DNA from: Paracoccaceae bacterium | Lineage (GTDB): Bacteria > Pseudomonadota > Alphaproteobacteria > Rhodobacterales > Rhodobacteraceae | Direction: 5' to 3' | Assembly (NCBI GenBank): GCA_027486345.1 | Contig: JAIXPH010000014.1 | Coordinates: 35,321 to 99,320 of the forward strand | Length of the DNA: 64,000 nt | Shown: positions 1 through 8,252 of the stretch, piece after piece | How the letters are laid out: every line of letters begins with the position of its first letter | Position numbering within the stretch: the first letter of the stretch is position 1 | The notes under the pieces: model-generated | What the model was told of the DNA's origin: nothing | Seen by the model: only the letters and a program-made list of their open reading frames with translations | The model's database searches: none | Program-made: the position numbers and the translations under genes

Positions 1-327
1 GACCACCTGCCCCAGCAGACGACCGACGCGATCCTTCATCTCGCGCGCGGCCTTGTTGGTGAACGTCACGGCAAGGATTTCGTTGGGCCGCGCGCGCGCC
101 ATCGCCATCAGATGCACGATGCGGGATGTCAGCGCCTTGGTCTTGCCCGTCCCTGCGCCCGCCAGCATGAGGACCGGACCATCCAACGCCTCAACCGCCG
201 CACGCTGGGCGGGGTTCAGATCGTCCAGATAGGGCGTGGGTCGCCCCGCCATCGCGCGCTGCGACAGCGGAACCGGCGCGGGGGCTGCCGCGGCCTCAAA
301 GGCATCATTTTCATCCCAAGCGTTCAT
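1..327 (-). CDS. uvrD: UvrD/PcrA-type superfamily 1 DNA helicase, N-terminal fragment (cut by window edge)
   Basis: Only the first 109 codons are inside the window; the gene continues past the left edge. The visible protein starts with an acidic and alanine/proline-rich leader of about 35 residues. It then has the Q-motif LNPAQRAAV, a Walker A motif AGAGTGKT at about residues 56-63, and motif Ia (AVTFTNKAAREMK). This order is the standard start of UvrD/PcrA ATP-dependent 3'-5' DNA helicases, which work in nucleotide-excision and mismatch repair and in clearing recombinase or stalled polymerase from DNA. The ATG at 327 is followed at once by in-frame coding sequence. It is divergent from pyruvate carboxylase, with about 200 bp between. 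Rep or another SF1A helicase cannot be excluded from the N-terminus alone. Confidence 0.85.
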   Translation of the reverse strand, partial: MNAWDENDAFEAAAAPAPVPLSQRAMAGRPTPYLDDLNPAQRAAVEALDGPVLMLAGAGTGKTKALTSRIVHLMAMARARPNEILAVTFTNKAAREMKDRVGRLLGQVV

Positions 328-399
328 GGGGTCACTCTATCCGCAGTCTGCGCCAAGATAAAGCACCCCGTTCGCGGAATGTTCGCGCCGCGCGTGAAG

Positions 400-445
400 T
401 TTGCACCTGCAAAAAGCGTCATGAATATTTCGCAAAATTTGCAGG
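400..445. promoter_or_regulatory. TTTGCA/TGCAAA inverted-repeat motifs upstream of pyc
   Basis: The uvrD-pyc gap (328-526) is AT-richer than its surroundings. It holds TTTGCA-CC-TGCAAA, a perfect 6-2-6 inverted repeat, at 400-413, then TTTCGCAAA at 428-436, then ATTTGCAGG up to 445. CCTGCAAA (406-413) and TTTGCAGG (438-445) also form a wider inverted repeat. Such TTTGC(G)AAA-like words resemble sites of RamB/ScfR-family acyl-CoA-responsive regulators in alphaproteobacteria, for example PccR. That identity is an inference; only the repeats are seen. Confidence 0.4.
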
Positions 446-526
446 TTTTGGCGCGGCACACCTTGCGCTGCAATGCAGCAGCCATAGAGTGACCGGCAAC
501 GCTGCCCCTAGCACAGGACTGCCACC

Positions 527-3500
527 GTGCCCGAATTCAAGAAAATCCTCATCGCCAATCGGGGCGAGATTGCCATCCGCGTGATGCGCGCCGCCAATGA
601 GATGGGCAAGAAGACCGTCGCCGTCTTTGCCGAAGAGGACAAGCTGTCGCTTCACCGCTTCAAGGCCGATGAGGCCTACAGGATCGGTGAAGGTCTGTCG
701 CCGGTGGGCGCGTATCTTTCGATCCCGGAGATCATCCGGGTGGCCAAGATGGCGGGGGCGGATGCGATCCACCCCGGCTATGGCCTGCTGTCGGAAAACC
801 CCGATTTTGTCGAGGCTTGCGATCAGGCGGGCATCACCTTCATCGGCCCCCGCGCTGAAACCATGCGCGCGCTTGGCGACAAGGCCAGCGCCCGCCGGGT
901 GGCGATTGAGGCAGGCGTTCCCGTCATCCCGGCGACCGAGGTGCTGGGCGACGATATGGCGCTGATCAAGAAACAGGCCGCCGAAGTGGGCTATCCCCTG
1001 ATGCTCAAGGCGTCATGGGGTGGCGGCGGGCGCGGCATGCGTCCGATCAATTCGGAAGAGGAGCTTGAAACCAAGGTCCGCGAAGGCCGTCGTGAGGCCG
1101 AGGCCGCCTTTGGCAATGGCGAAGGCTATCTGGAAAAGATGATCATCCGCGCCCGCCACGTCGAGGTGCAGATCCTTGGCGACAAGCAGGGCGATGTCTG
1201 GCACCTGTGGGAACGGGATTGCTCGGTCCAGCGCCGCAACCAGAAGGTCGTGGAACGCGCGCCTGCGCCATACCTCACGCAGGAACAGCGCGAAGACGTC
1301 TGCGCCATGGCCAAGCGCATCTGCCAGCACGTGAATTACGAATGCGCGGGCACGGTCGAATTCCTGATGGATATGGACACGGGCAAGTTCTACTTCATCG
1401 AAGTGAACCCCCGCGTGCAGGTCGAACATACCGTGACCGAAGAGGTGACGGGCATCGACATCGTGCAAGCCCAGATCCTGATCGAGGAAGGCAAGTCGCT
1501 GGCGGAGGCGACCGGTGTGGCCTCTCAATTGGAGGTGAAGCTGAACGGCCACGCCCTGCAATGCCGGGTGACGACCGAGGACCCGCTGAACAACTTCATC
1601 CCCGACTATGGCCGCATCACGGCTTACCGGTCGGCCACGGGCAATGGCATCCGGTTGGATGGCGGCACGGCCTACGCGGGCAGCGTGATCACCCGCTATT
1701 ACGATTCGCTCTTGGTCAAGGTGACGGCCCATGCCCAGACGCCGGAAAAGGCGATTGCGCGGATGGACCGGGCCTTGCGCGAATTCCGCATCCGGGGGGT
1801 GGCCACGAACATCGACTTCGTCATCAACCTGCTGAAACACCCGACGTTCCTGGATTATTCCTACACCACGAAGTTCATCGACACGACGCCGGACCTGTTC
1901 GCCTTCAAGAAACGCCGCGACCGCGCGACGAAGATCCTGACCTATATCGCCGACATCACGGTGAACGGGCATCCCGAAACCGTGGCGCGCCCCAAACCCC
2001 CGGCCGAGGCAAAGGCCCCCAAGCCGCCGCGCCTGCTGACGGAAACGCCTGCCACCGGCACCCGCAACCTTCTGGAGCAGAAGGGTCCGCAGGCCGTCGC
2101 CGATTGGATGAAGGCGCAGAAAAAGGTGCTGATCACCGACACCACGATGCGCGACGGACACCAGTCCTTGCTGGCGACCCGGATGCGCTCCATCGACATG
2201 GTGCGCGTGGCCCCGGCCTATGCCGCCAACCTGCCGCAACTGTTCAGCGTGGAATGCTGGGGGGGCGCGACCTTCGATGTGGCCTATCGCTTCTTGCAGG
2301 AATGCCCGTGGCAGCGCCTGCGCGACCTGCGCGCCGCCATGCCCAATGTGATGACGCAGATGCTGCTGCGGGCGTCCAATGGCGTGGGCTATACCAACTA
2401 CCCCGACAATGTGGTGCAGTCCTTTGTCAAACAGGCCGCGACCACGGGCGTGGATGTGTTCCGCGTGTTCGACAGCCTGAACTGGGTGGAGAACATGCGC
2501 GTCGCGATGGACGCGGTGATCGAGGCGAACAAGGTCTGCGAGGGCACGATCTGCTATACCGGCGACATCCTTGATCCGGCGCGGTCGAAGTATGACCTGA
2601 AATACTACGTCGATCGCGCGATCGAGTTGAAAGCCGCAGGCGCGCATGTGCTGGGGCTGAAGGACATGGCCGGGCTGTTGAAGCCGTCCGCCGCGCGGTT
2701 GCTGATCAAGGCGCTGAAGCAAGAGGTCGGCCTGCCGATCCACTTCCACACCCATGACACCAGCGGGGCGGCGGCGGCGACAATCCTTGCGGCCTGCGAT
2801 GCGGGCGTGGATGCCGTGGATGCGGCGATGGATGCCTTCTCGGGCGGCACCTCGCAGCCCTGTCTGGGCTCGATTGTCGAAGCACTGCGCCATACAGAGC
2901 GTGACACCGGATTGGACATCAAGGCGATCCGCGAGATTTCCAACTATTGGGAACATGTCCGCGCGCAATATGCGGCCTTTGAATCGGGCATCCCCGCGCC
3001 CGCCTCTGAGGTCTACTTGCACGAAATGCCCGGCGGCCAGTTCACCAACCTCAAGGCACAGGCACGGTCGCTGGGGCTGGAGGAGCGCTGGCCCGAGGTC
3101 GCGCAGGCCTATGCCGATGCCAACCAGATGTTCGGCGACATCGTGAAGGTCACGCCCTCGTCCAAGGTCGTGGGCGACATGGCGCTGATGATGGTGGCGC
3201 AAGGCTTGACCCGCGCGCAGGTCGAAGACCCCGCCGTGGATGTCGCTTTCCCGGAATCGGTCGTGGACATGCTGAAGGGCAACCTTGGCCAACCCCATGG
3301 CGGCTGGCCCAAGGGCATTCTGGCCAAGGTGCTGAAAGGCGACGCGCCCTTGACCGACCGCCCCGGCAAGACCCTGCCCCCGGTCGATATCGAAGCCACC
3401 CGCGCCAAGCTGGAAAAAGAGCTTTTGGGCTACAAGGTCGATGACGAGGATCTGAACGGCTATCTGATGTATCCCAAGGTCTTCCTGGATTACATGGGCC

Positions 3501-3970
3501 GCCACCGCCTCTATGGCCCCGTGCGCGCCCTGCCGACCAAGACATTCTTCTACGGCATGGAACCGGGCGAAGAGATCACGGCCGAGATCGACTCGGGCAA
3601 GAACCTGGAAATCCGCCTGCAAGCCGTGGGCGAAACGACCGAGGATGGCGAGGCCAAGGTGTTCTTCGAGCTGAACGGCCAACCCCGCGTGATCCGCGTG
3701 CCGAACCGCGCCATCAAGGCCAAGACCGCCGCCCGGCCCAAGGCGCAAGAGGGCAACCCCGCCCATGTCGGCGCGCCGATGCCGGGGGCCATAGCCTCGG
3801 TCGCCGTGACCGTGGGGCAGAAGGTCCGCGCGGGCGACATGCTGCTGACCATCGAGGCGATGAAGATGGAAACCGGCCTGCACGCAGACCGCGCCGCCAC
3901 CGTCAAGGCCGTGCACGTCCACGCGGGCAGCCAGATCGACGCCAAGGACCTGCTGATCGAATTGGAATGA
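527..3970 (+). CDS. pyc: Pyruvate carboxylase
   Basis: This single-chain, 1147-aa biotin enzyme carboxylates pyruvate to oxaloacetate with ATP and bicarbonate, an anaplerotic feed to the TCA cycle in the cytoplasm. The N-terminal biotin-carboxylase domain covers about residues 1-455 and carries the glycine-rich ATP loop GGGGRGM near 165 and the sequence FIEVNPRVQVEHTVTE. A proline/lysine-rich linker follows. Next is the carboxyltransferase barrel (about 545-830; TTMRDGHQSLLATR, VFRVFDSLNW, HTHDTSG). The C-terminal biotinyl domain has the EAMKMETG motif with biotinyl Lys about 1113. Length and domain order match alpha4 pyruvate carboxylases. The start is GTG at 527, giving MPEFKKILIANRGEIA, the family N-terminus. 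A strong terminator follows at 4000-4026. Confidence 0.97.
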   Translation: MPEFKKILIANRGEIAIRVMRAANEMGKKTVAVFAEEDKLSLHRFKADEAYRIGEGLSPVGAYLSIPEIIRVAKMAGADAIHPGYGLLSENPDFVEACDQAGITFIGPRAETMRALGDKASARRVAIEAGVPVIPATEVLGDDMALIKKQAAEVGYPLMLKASWGGGGRGMRPINSEEELETKVREGRREAEAAFGNGEGYLEKMIIRARHVEVQILGDKQGDVWHLWERDCSVQRRNQKVVERAPAPYLTQEQREDVCAMAKRICQHVNYECAGTVEFLMDMDTGKFYFIEVNPRVQVEHTVTEEVTGIDIVQAQILIEEGKSLAEATGVASQLEVKLNGHALQCRVTTEDPLNNFIPDYGRITAYRSATGNGIRLDGGTAYAGSVITRYYDSLLVKVTAHAQTPEKAIARMDRALREFRIRGVATNIDFVINLLKHPTFLDYSYTTKFIDTTPDLFAFKKRRDRATKILTYIADITVNGHPETVARPKPPAEAKAPKPPRLLTETPATGTRNLLEQKGPQAVADWMKAQKKVLITDTTMRDGHQSLLATRMRSIDMVRVAPAYAANLPQLFSVECWGGATFDVAYRFLQECPWQRLRDLRAAMPNVMTQMLLRASNGVGYTNYPDNVVQSFVKQAATTGVDVFRVFDSLNWVENMRVAMDAVIEANKVCEGTICYTGDILDPARSKYDLKYYVDRAIELKAAGAHVLGLKDMAGLLKPSAARLLIKALKQEVGLPIHFHTHDTSGAAAATILAACDAGVDAVDAAMDAFSGGTSQPCLGSIVEALRHTERDTGLDIKAIREISNYWEHVRAQYAAFESGIPAPASEVYLHEMPGGQFTNLKAQARSLGLEERWPEVAQAYADANQMFGDIVKVTPSSKVVGDMALMMVAQGLTRAQVEDPAVDVAFPESVVDMLKGNLGQPHGGWPKGILAKVLKGDAPLTDRPGKTLPPVDIEATRAKLEKELLGYKVDDEDLNGYLMYPKVFLDYMGRHRLYGPVRALPTKTFFYGMEPGEEITAEIDSGKNLEIRLQAVGETTEDGEAKVFFELNGQPRVIRVPNRAIKAKTAARPKAQEGNPAHVGAPMPGAIASVAVTVGQKVRAGDMLLTIEAMKMETGLHADRAATVKAVHVHAGSQIDAKDLLIELE

Positions 3971-3999
3971 TCGGCGCTGCCCGACAGACCGCCACACAG

Positions 4000-4026
4000 G
4001 GGCCATCCGGAAGGATGGCCCTTTTT
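4000..4026 (+). terminator. Rho-independent terminator of pyc
   Basis: A perfect 9-bp stem (GGGCCATCC / GGATGGCCC) with a GGAA loop is followed by TTTTT, 30 bases after the pyc stop codon. Confidence 0.9.
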
Positions 4027-4088
4027 GCGTTTTTTCCTTTCGCACGCGCGGCTTGCACGAATTTTTTCGCCGCGCTGCACTTTCCCCC

Positions 4089-4117
4089 TTGCAGCCCCGC
4101 GCGCGGTTTTATAGATC
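4089..4117 (+). promoter_or_regulatory. Promoter of tRNA-Gly copy 1
   Basis: TTGCAG (4089-4094), a 17-bp spacer and TAGATC (4112-4117) sit 17 bp before the tRNA. The same arrangement at the same distance precedes copy 2, which supports it. The -10 hexamer lacks T at position -7. Confidence 0.6.
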
Positions 4118-4134
4118 ACCCGCATCCAGACGGT

Positions 4135-4209
4135 GCGGGCGTAGCTCAGGGGTAGAGCATAACCTTGCCAAGGTTAGGGTCGTGAGTTCGAATCTCATCG
4201 CCCGCTCCA
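4135..4209 (+). tRNA. tRNA-Gly (anticodon GCC), copy 1
   Basis: The 75-nt gene folds as a full cloverleaf. The acceptor stem GCGGGCG pairs with CGCCCGC, followed by discriminator T and an encoded CCA. The D-arm is GCTC-AGGGGTA-GAGC. The anticodon stem is TAACC/GGTTA with loop TTGCCAA, anticodon GCC. The T-arm is GTGAG-TTCGAAT-CTCAT. It reads glycine codons GGC/GGT. It is identical to the copy at 4384-4458. Confidence 0.98.
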
Positions 4210-4223
4210 ACTGGACGGAAACA

Positions 4224-4246
4224 GGCCGCCTTCGGGCGGTCTTTTT
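4224..4246 (+). terminator. Terminator of tRNA-Gly copy 1
   Basis: Stem GGCCGCC/GGCGGTC (one G·T pair) with a TTCG tetraloop, followed by TTTTT. The stem begins 15 nt after the encoded CCA. Confidence 0.85.
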
Positions 4247-4339
4247 CGTTTTGGCCCAAGTACTTCGCCTCCTGACTTGCCCCGTGACCAGCCCCCGCTG
4301 CGCTTCGCTTGCTTTTTGTCCGGTCCATGAATTTTCCCC

Positions 4340-4368
4340 TTGCACGCCCCGCGCCACGCGACTAAACA
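4340..4368 (+). promoter_or_regulatory. Promoter of tRNA-Gly copy 2
   Basis: TTGCAC (4340-4345), a 17-bp spacer and TAAACA (4363-4368) lie 15 bp before the tRNA. The flanking CCCCTTGCA and CCCCGCG words match the copy 1 promoter. The -10 ends in A, so it has no T at -7. Confidence 0.65.
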
Positions 4369-4383
4369 CCGCCCCTACGGAGT

Positions 4384-4458
4384 GCGGGCGTAGCTCAGGG
4401 GTAGAGCATAACCTTGCCAAGGTTAGGGTCGTGAGTTCGAATCTCATCGCCCGCTCCA
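4384..4458 (+). tRNA. tRNA-Gly (anticodon GCC), copy 2
   Basis: It is base-for-base the same 75-nt cloverleaf with encoded CCA as the gene at 4135-4209, placed 249 bp downstream in the same direction. It has its own promoter and terminator, so this is a tandem duplication of a complete transcription unit rather than one dicistronic tRNA operon. Confidence 0.98.
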
Positions 4459-4466
4459 GTAAAACA

Positions 4467-4490
4467 GGCCGTCCTTCGGGGCGGCCTTTT
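4467..4490 (+). terminator. Terminator of tRNA-Gly copy 2
   Basis: Stem GGCCGTCC/GGGCGGCC (8 bp, one G·T pair) with a TTCG loop, followed by TTTTGTTTTT. It is homologous to the copy 1 terminator. Confidence 0.85.
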
Positions 4491-4630
4491 GTTTTTCCGC
4501 CCCGAACGTGACCCGCCCCCCCTCACCCTGCCCTCCCCCCGAGGGGCGAGGGCGCCCAGCGGCCACCGTTCCGCAACGGCCTCCAAGGTCATCCGCCCGC
4601 TCACGTTGCTGCGATCCGCCTTGATGCCGT

Positions 4631-4660
4631 TTGACATTGCGAATTATTCGCATACCTAAT
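4631..4660 (+). promoter_or_regulatory. Promoter of the metal ABC transporter operon, overlapped by a palindromic operator
   Basis: TTGACA (4631-4636) and CCTAAT (4655-4660) are 18 bp apart. A perfect 15-bp palindrome, TGCGAAT-T-ATTCGCA, fills 4638-4652 between them. An operator in this place would block RNA polymerase. Fur-family regulators (Mur/Fur for Mn or Fe, Zur for Zn) use AT-rich sites of this size, and Mur is known to control Mn uptake in Rhodobacter. Which regulator binds is inferred. The promoter also shows that the upstream TTG at 4660 cannot be the start of the first gene. Confidence 0.65.
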
Positions 4661-4692
4661 TGCCATCAGACAGCAACAGGACGTCACCGACC

Positions 4693-5637
4693 ATGATCGA
4701 CCGCCGTTCCCTGCTAGGCCTTCTGGCCGCCGCGCCGCTGAGTGCTGCCCTGACCGGGCGGGCCTGGGCGGCGACACCCTCTGTCATCGCCACCACCAGC
4801 ATGATCGGCGATGCCGCGCGCCGCCTGACCGGGGTGGAGGTGCCCTCGCTGCTGGGTCCCGGCATGGACCCGCATTCCCACCGCCCGACGCGGGGCGATA
4901 TCCTTGCGCTGGCCCGCGCCGATCTGATCCTGTGGCACGGCCTGCATCTTGAGGCGCAGTTGATCGAGGTGCTGGACGAGCTTGCCCAGAAAAAGACCGT
5001 CGTGTCGGTGGCCGACGCCCTGCCGAAAGACCTTTTGCGCACCGACCCCGCCTATCCCGACCGACCAGACCCGCATGTCTGGATGGACCCCAGTCTGTGG
5101 CAACAGGTGGTGGCAGAGATTGGCCGCGCGTTGACGGCGACGGGGTTTGACGTGACCACCGCCGCCAGTGCCTATGCGACCGAAATCACCGCCTTGGGCG
5201 ACTATTCGGCACAGGTCCTGAACACCGTCCCGGCAGAGCGCCGCGTGCTGGTCACCGCCCATGACGCCTTTGGCTATTTCGGCCGCGCCTATGGCTGGCA
5301 GGTGGAGGGCATCCAAGGCATCTCGACCGAATCCGAGGCCGGGTTGGTCCGCATCGGCGATCTGGTCAACATGTTGGTCAGCCGCAAGATTCCGGCGGTG
5401 TTTGTCGAAAGCTCGGTTTCTGACCGCGCGATCCGGGCGCTGATCGAAGGCGCCGCCGCGCAGGGGCATGAGGTCGCGATCGGCGGCGAGTTGTTCTCGG
5501 ATGCCATGGGACAGGACGGCAGCTATGAGGGCACCTGGATCGGCATGATCGACCACAATGTGACCACCATCACCCGCGCCTTGGGCGGTGATGCGCCCGA
5601 ACGCGGGATGCTGGGCAAGCTGGGCGGGGCCGCGTGA
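4693..5637 (+). CDS. Metal ABC transporter substrate-binding protein (TroA/SitA/ZnuA family)
   Basis: This 314-aa periplasmic protein captures a divalent metal (Mn, Zn or Fe) for the ABC importer encoded by the next three genes. An N-terminal export signal runs from DRRSLLG, a possible twin-arginine motif, to about TGRAWA-A. Cluster A-1 features follow: MDPHSHRPTRGDI with metal-ligand His about 61/63, DPHVWMDP, HDAFGYFG, and VESSVSDRAIRAL with a late GGELFSDAMG. That last part is very close to the TroA pattern, so Mn or Zn is more likely than a siderophore. The ATG at 4693 is chosen because it gives a normal signal peptide and lies downstream of the predicted promoter. Its stop codon overlaps the next start (TGATG). 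Confidence 0.88.
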   Translation: MIDRRSLLGLLAAAPLSAALTGRAWAATPSVIATTSMIGDAARRLTGVEVPSLLGPGMDPHSHRPTRGDILALARADLILWHGLHLEAQLIEVLDELAQKKTVVSVADALPKDLLRTDPAYPDRPDPHVWMDPSLWQQVVAEIGRALTATGFDVTTAASAYATEITALGDYSAQVLNTVPAERRVLVTAHDAFGYFGRAYGWQVEGIQGISTESEAGLVRIGDLVNMLVSRKIPAVFVESSVSDRAIRALIEGAAAQGHEVAIGGELFSDAMGQDGSYEGTWIGMIDHNVTTITRALGGDAPERGMLGKLGGAA

Positions 5638-6392
5638 TGGTGGACCCGATCCCCTTGACCACCGAACCCGCGCTGGCGATCCGTGACTTGCGCGTCAGCT
5701 ACGGCGCAAATCCGGTGCTGGACGGCGTGACCGCCAGCCTTGCGCGTGGGGCGATGACGGCGATCATCGGCCCGAACGGAGCGGGAAAATCGACGCTGCT
5801 GAAGGCGGCTTTGGGTCTGATCCCCGCAACGGGCGGCACCGCGCTGGCCTTTGGCAAGCCGGTAGTGCAGGCCCTGCCCCGCATCGCCTATGTGCCGCAA
5901 CGCGCGGCGGTGGATTGGGATTTCCCGGCCCGTGCCTTGGATGTGGTTCTGATGGGGATGTATCGCCGCACCGGGCTTCTGGGCAGGATCGGCAAGGCCG
6001 AGACTGCGGCGGCGATGGACTGCCTGTCGCGCCTTGGCATGGCCGATTTCGCCACGCGCCAGATCGGTGCCTTGTCGGGCGGGCAGCAGCAGCGCGTGTT
6101 CCTGGCCCGCGCCTTGGCCCAAGGGGCAGAGGTTTACCTGCTCGACGAACCTTTTGCCGGGGTGGATGCCGCGACCGAAGCGGCGATTGTCACCCTGCTG
6201 AAATCGCTACGGGATGAGGGCCGCAGCATCATCGCCGTGCACCATGACCTGTCCACCGTCAGCGCCTATTTCGACCGGGTCTTGCTGCTGAACCGCCGCA
6301 CGATTGCCGAGGGACCTGTGGCGAGCACCTTCCGGCAAGAGGCGGTGGCGCGCACCTATGGCAACCAGATCGCCACGGCGATACCGGCCTGA
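5637..6392 (+). CDS. Metal ABC transporter ATP-binding protein (TroB/SitB/ZnuC family)
   Basis: This 251-aa cytoplasmic ATPase drives the divalent-metal importer. The Walker A motif GPNGAGKST (about residue 41) is followed by the family Q-loop region YVPQRAAVDWDFP, the ABC signature LSGGQQQR, Walker B VYLLDEPF, and the switch histidine in AVHHDLS. The PQRxxVDWDFP segment is typical of Mn/Zn-type ATPases. The ATG at 5637 overlaps the stop of the binding-protein gene; a GTG three bases earlier is an alternative start. The first permease starts two bases after its stop, so the four genes form one operon. Confidence 0.92.
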   Translation: MVDPIPLTTEPALAIRDLRVSYGANPVLDGVTASLARGAMTAIIGPNGAGKSTLLKAALGLIPATGGTALAFGKPVVQALPRIAYVPQRAAVDWDFPARALDVVLMGMYRRTGLLGRIGKAETAAAMDCLSRLGMADFATRQIGALSGGQQQRVFLARALAQGAEVYLLDEPFAGVDAATEAAIVTLLKSLRDEGRSIIAVHHDLSTVSAYFDRVLLLNRRTIAEGPVASTFRQEAVARTYGNQIATAIPA

Positions 6393-6394
6393 TC

Positions 6395-7276
6395 ATGCTC
6401 TCTGCCCTGCTGCTGCAATCGGGCTACAATGCCACGCTGGTCGCCATTGGGGCGGCGCTTCTGGGCTTTGCGGCGGGGATGGTGGGCACCTTTGTCAACC
6501 TGCGCCGCCGCGCCTTGGTGTCGGATGCGATGGCCCATGCGACCTTGCCGGGGATCGGGCTTGGCTTTTTGGCGATGGTGGCTTTGGGCGGTGAGGGGCG
6601 GTTCCTGCCCGGTCTGCTGGCCGGTGCCGCGCTGACCGCTGCCTTGGGGCTTTGGGCGGTGCAGGCGCTGACCCGGACGCGGCTGGCCGAGGATGCGGCC
6701 ATCGGCGCGGTCCTGTCCACCTTTTATGGTGCGGGGATCGTGATCCTGACCGTGATCCAGACGCTGGGCGCGGGCAAACCCGCGGGGCTGGAGACGGTGC
6801 TGCTCGGCTCCACCGCCGGGATGCTGGAGGTGGACGCGATCACGCTGGCCATGGGCGGGGCCTTGGTGCTGGCGGTGCTGGCGGTCTTGCGCCGCGCGCT
6901 GGTGATGACGGCCTTTGACCCCGGCCATGCCGCGATGATGGGCGTGCGGACGCGGGCGATGGATGCGGCGCTGATGCTGCTGACGCTGACCGTGGTGCTG
7001 CTGGGGCTGCGGGTGGTGGGTCTGATCCTTGTCGTGGCGCTGCTGGTCATTCCTGCCGCCGCCGCGCGGCTGTGGTCGGATCGGGCGGGGGTTGTGGCGG
7101 TGATCGCCGGGATCATCGGCGCAGTCGCGGGCCATGTCGGCGCGGCGCTGTCGGCCACGGTGCCGGACCTGCCCACCGGGCCGGTGATCGTGATGCTCTG
7201 CTTTGCCGCCTTTGCCCTGTCGCTGATCCTGTCGCCCAAGCGCGGCCTGTTGCGGAGGTTTGCGCATGCTGGCTGA
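6395..7276 (+). CDS. Metal ABC transporter permease 1 (ABC-3 family, TroC/SitC-like)
   Basis: This 293-aa inner-membrane protein has about eight or nine hydrophobic segments. It carries the ABC-3 permease hallmark near the start (VNLRRRALVSDAMAHATLPGIGLG), where the coupling helix follows a positive loop and a conserved DAxxHxxLPG pattern. It also has the later DPGHAAMMGVR segment seen in the Mn/Zn permeases. It forms half of the membrane channel. It overlaps the second permease by 11 bp. Two distinct permeases in one operon point to a TroABCD/SitABCD-type system rather than ZnuABC with its single permease. Confidence 0.9.
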   Translation: MLSALLLQSGYNATLVAIGAALLGFAAGMVGTFVNLRRRALVSDAMAHATLPGIGLGFLAMVALGGEGRFLPGLLAGAALTAALGLWAVQALTRTRLAEDAAIGAVLSTFYGAGIVILTVIQTLGAGKPAGLETVLLGSTAGMLEVDAITLAMGGALVLAVLAVLRRALVMTAFDPGHAAMMGVRTRAMDAALMLLTLTVVLLGLRVVGLILVVALLVIPAAAARLWSDRAGVVAVIAGIIGAVAGHVGAALSATVPDLPTGPVIVMLCFAAFALSLILSPKRGLLRRFAHAG

Positions 7277-8195
7277 CTTCTGGGGGGCGGAGTTTGTCCC
7301 CCTGACCCTGCCGCCCTTGGTGATTGCCACCCTCGCCGCGCTGACCTGTGCGCTGCCGGGGAATTTCCTGATCCTGCGCCGTCAGGCCATGCTTGGCGAT
7401 GCCATGAGCCATGTCGTCCTGCCCGGCATCGTCGCGGCTTACCTGCTGACCGGATCGGCGGCGACCCCGGTGATGCTGGCGAGCGCGATGGCCGCCGCCG
7501 CCCTCTCGGCGTTGATGATCGAGGGCATCCGCCGTCTGGCGGGCACTGATGCCGGGGTGGCAATGGGGATCACCTTCACCACGCTTTTTGCCGCCGGGGT
7601 CTTGCTGTTGGAGCAATCCGGCGCATCCTCGGTCCATCTGGATGTCGAGCACGCGCTCTATGGCAACCTTGAGGGGTTGATCTGGTTTGACGCCACGGGC
7701 TGGGCCTCACTTCTGGACCCAATCGCCTTGACCGGATTGCCGCCCGAGGTCGCAGGTCTGGCGCTTGTGCTGTCGATTGTCGCGGGGGCGATGTGGCTGG
7801 TCTGGCGGCCCCTGGTGATCGCGACCTTCGACGAAGGTTTTGCGCGGACTGCGGGCATCCCCGTCACCTTGCTGTCGGCGGGGCTGGTGGCTGTCACGGC
7901 CTTGGCCGCTGTCGCCGCCTTTTCCGCCGTGGGGTCGATCCTGACCATCGCCATGCTAATCTGCCCCCCCGCCACCGCGCGGCTGATGACTGACAGCCTG
8001 CCCGCGCAGGTGCGGCTGTCGCTGGTCTTTGCGGCGGCCTCGGCCATCCTTGGCACGCTGATCGCGGGCTATCTGCCGCCGCTGATCGGCCTGCCGGGGA
8101 CGGTGTCGGCCTCTGGCATGATCGCAGTGGTTTCGGGCGGTTTCCTTGCCTTGGCCGCCGTTCTGGGACCGCACCGCCGCCCGCGCAGCGCCTGA
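7266..8195 (+). CDS. Metal ABC transporter permease 2 (ABC-3 family, TroD/SitD-like)
   Basis: This 309-aa polytopic membrane protein is paralogous to the gene before it. It shows LRRQAMLGDAMSHVVLPGIV, the same DAxxHxxLPG hallmark, and FDEGFARTAGIP in the central cytoplasmic loop. The ATG at 7266 is preferred to the TTG at 7260 because a GGAGG ribosome-binding site lies seven bases upstream of it, inside the end of permease 1. It is the last gene of the operon. No clear terminator is visible before hisB at 8253. Confidence 0.9.
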   Translation: MLADFWGAEFVPLTLPPLVIATLAALTCALPGNFLILRRQAMLGDAMSHVVLPGIVAAYLLTGSAATPVMLASAMAAAALSALMIEGIRRLAGTDAGVAMGITFTTLFAAGVLLLEQSGASSVHLDVEHALYGNLEGLIWFDATGWASLLDPIALTGLPPEVAGLALVLSIVAGAMWLVWRPLVIATFDEGFARTAGIPVTLLSAGLVAVTALAAVAAFSAVGSILTIAMLICPPATARLMTDSLPAQVRLSLVFAAASAILGTLIAGYLPPLIGLPGTVSASGMIAVVSGGFLALAAVLGPHRRPRSA

Positions 8196-8252
8196 GCTTG
8201 CCTAAATCCCCGCCGCCGCCCTATAAGCCCGCAGCAACCAGCGAGGACCGCC

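Noticed and set aside
1013..4045. A 1010-codon open frame on the minus strand across pyc
   Set aside because: It is exactly antisense to pyruvate carboxylase, whose motifs are all present. GC-rich third positions leave few stop codons in this antisense frame. The translation has no recognisable domain.
4660..4692. TTG at 4660 as the start of the metal-binding protein
   Set aside because: It lies in the -10 element of the predicted promoter. The ATG at 4693 gives the signal peptide.
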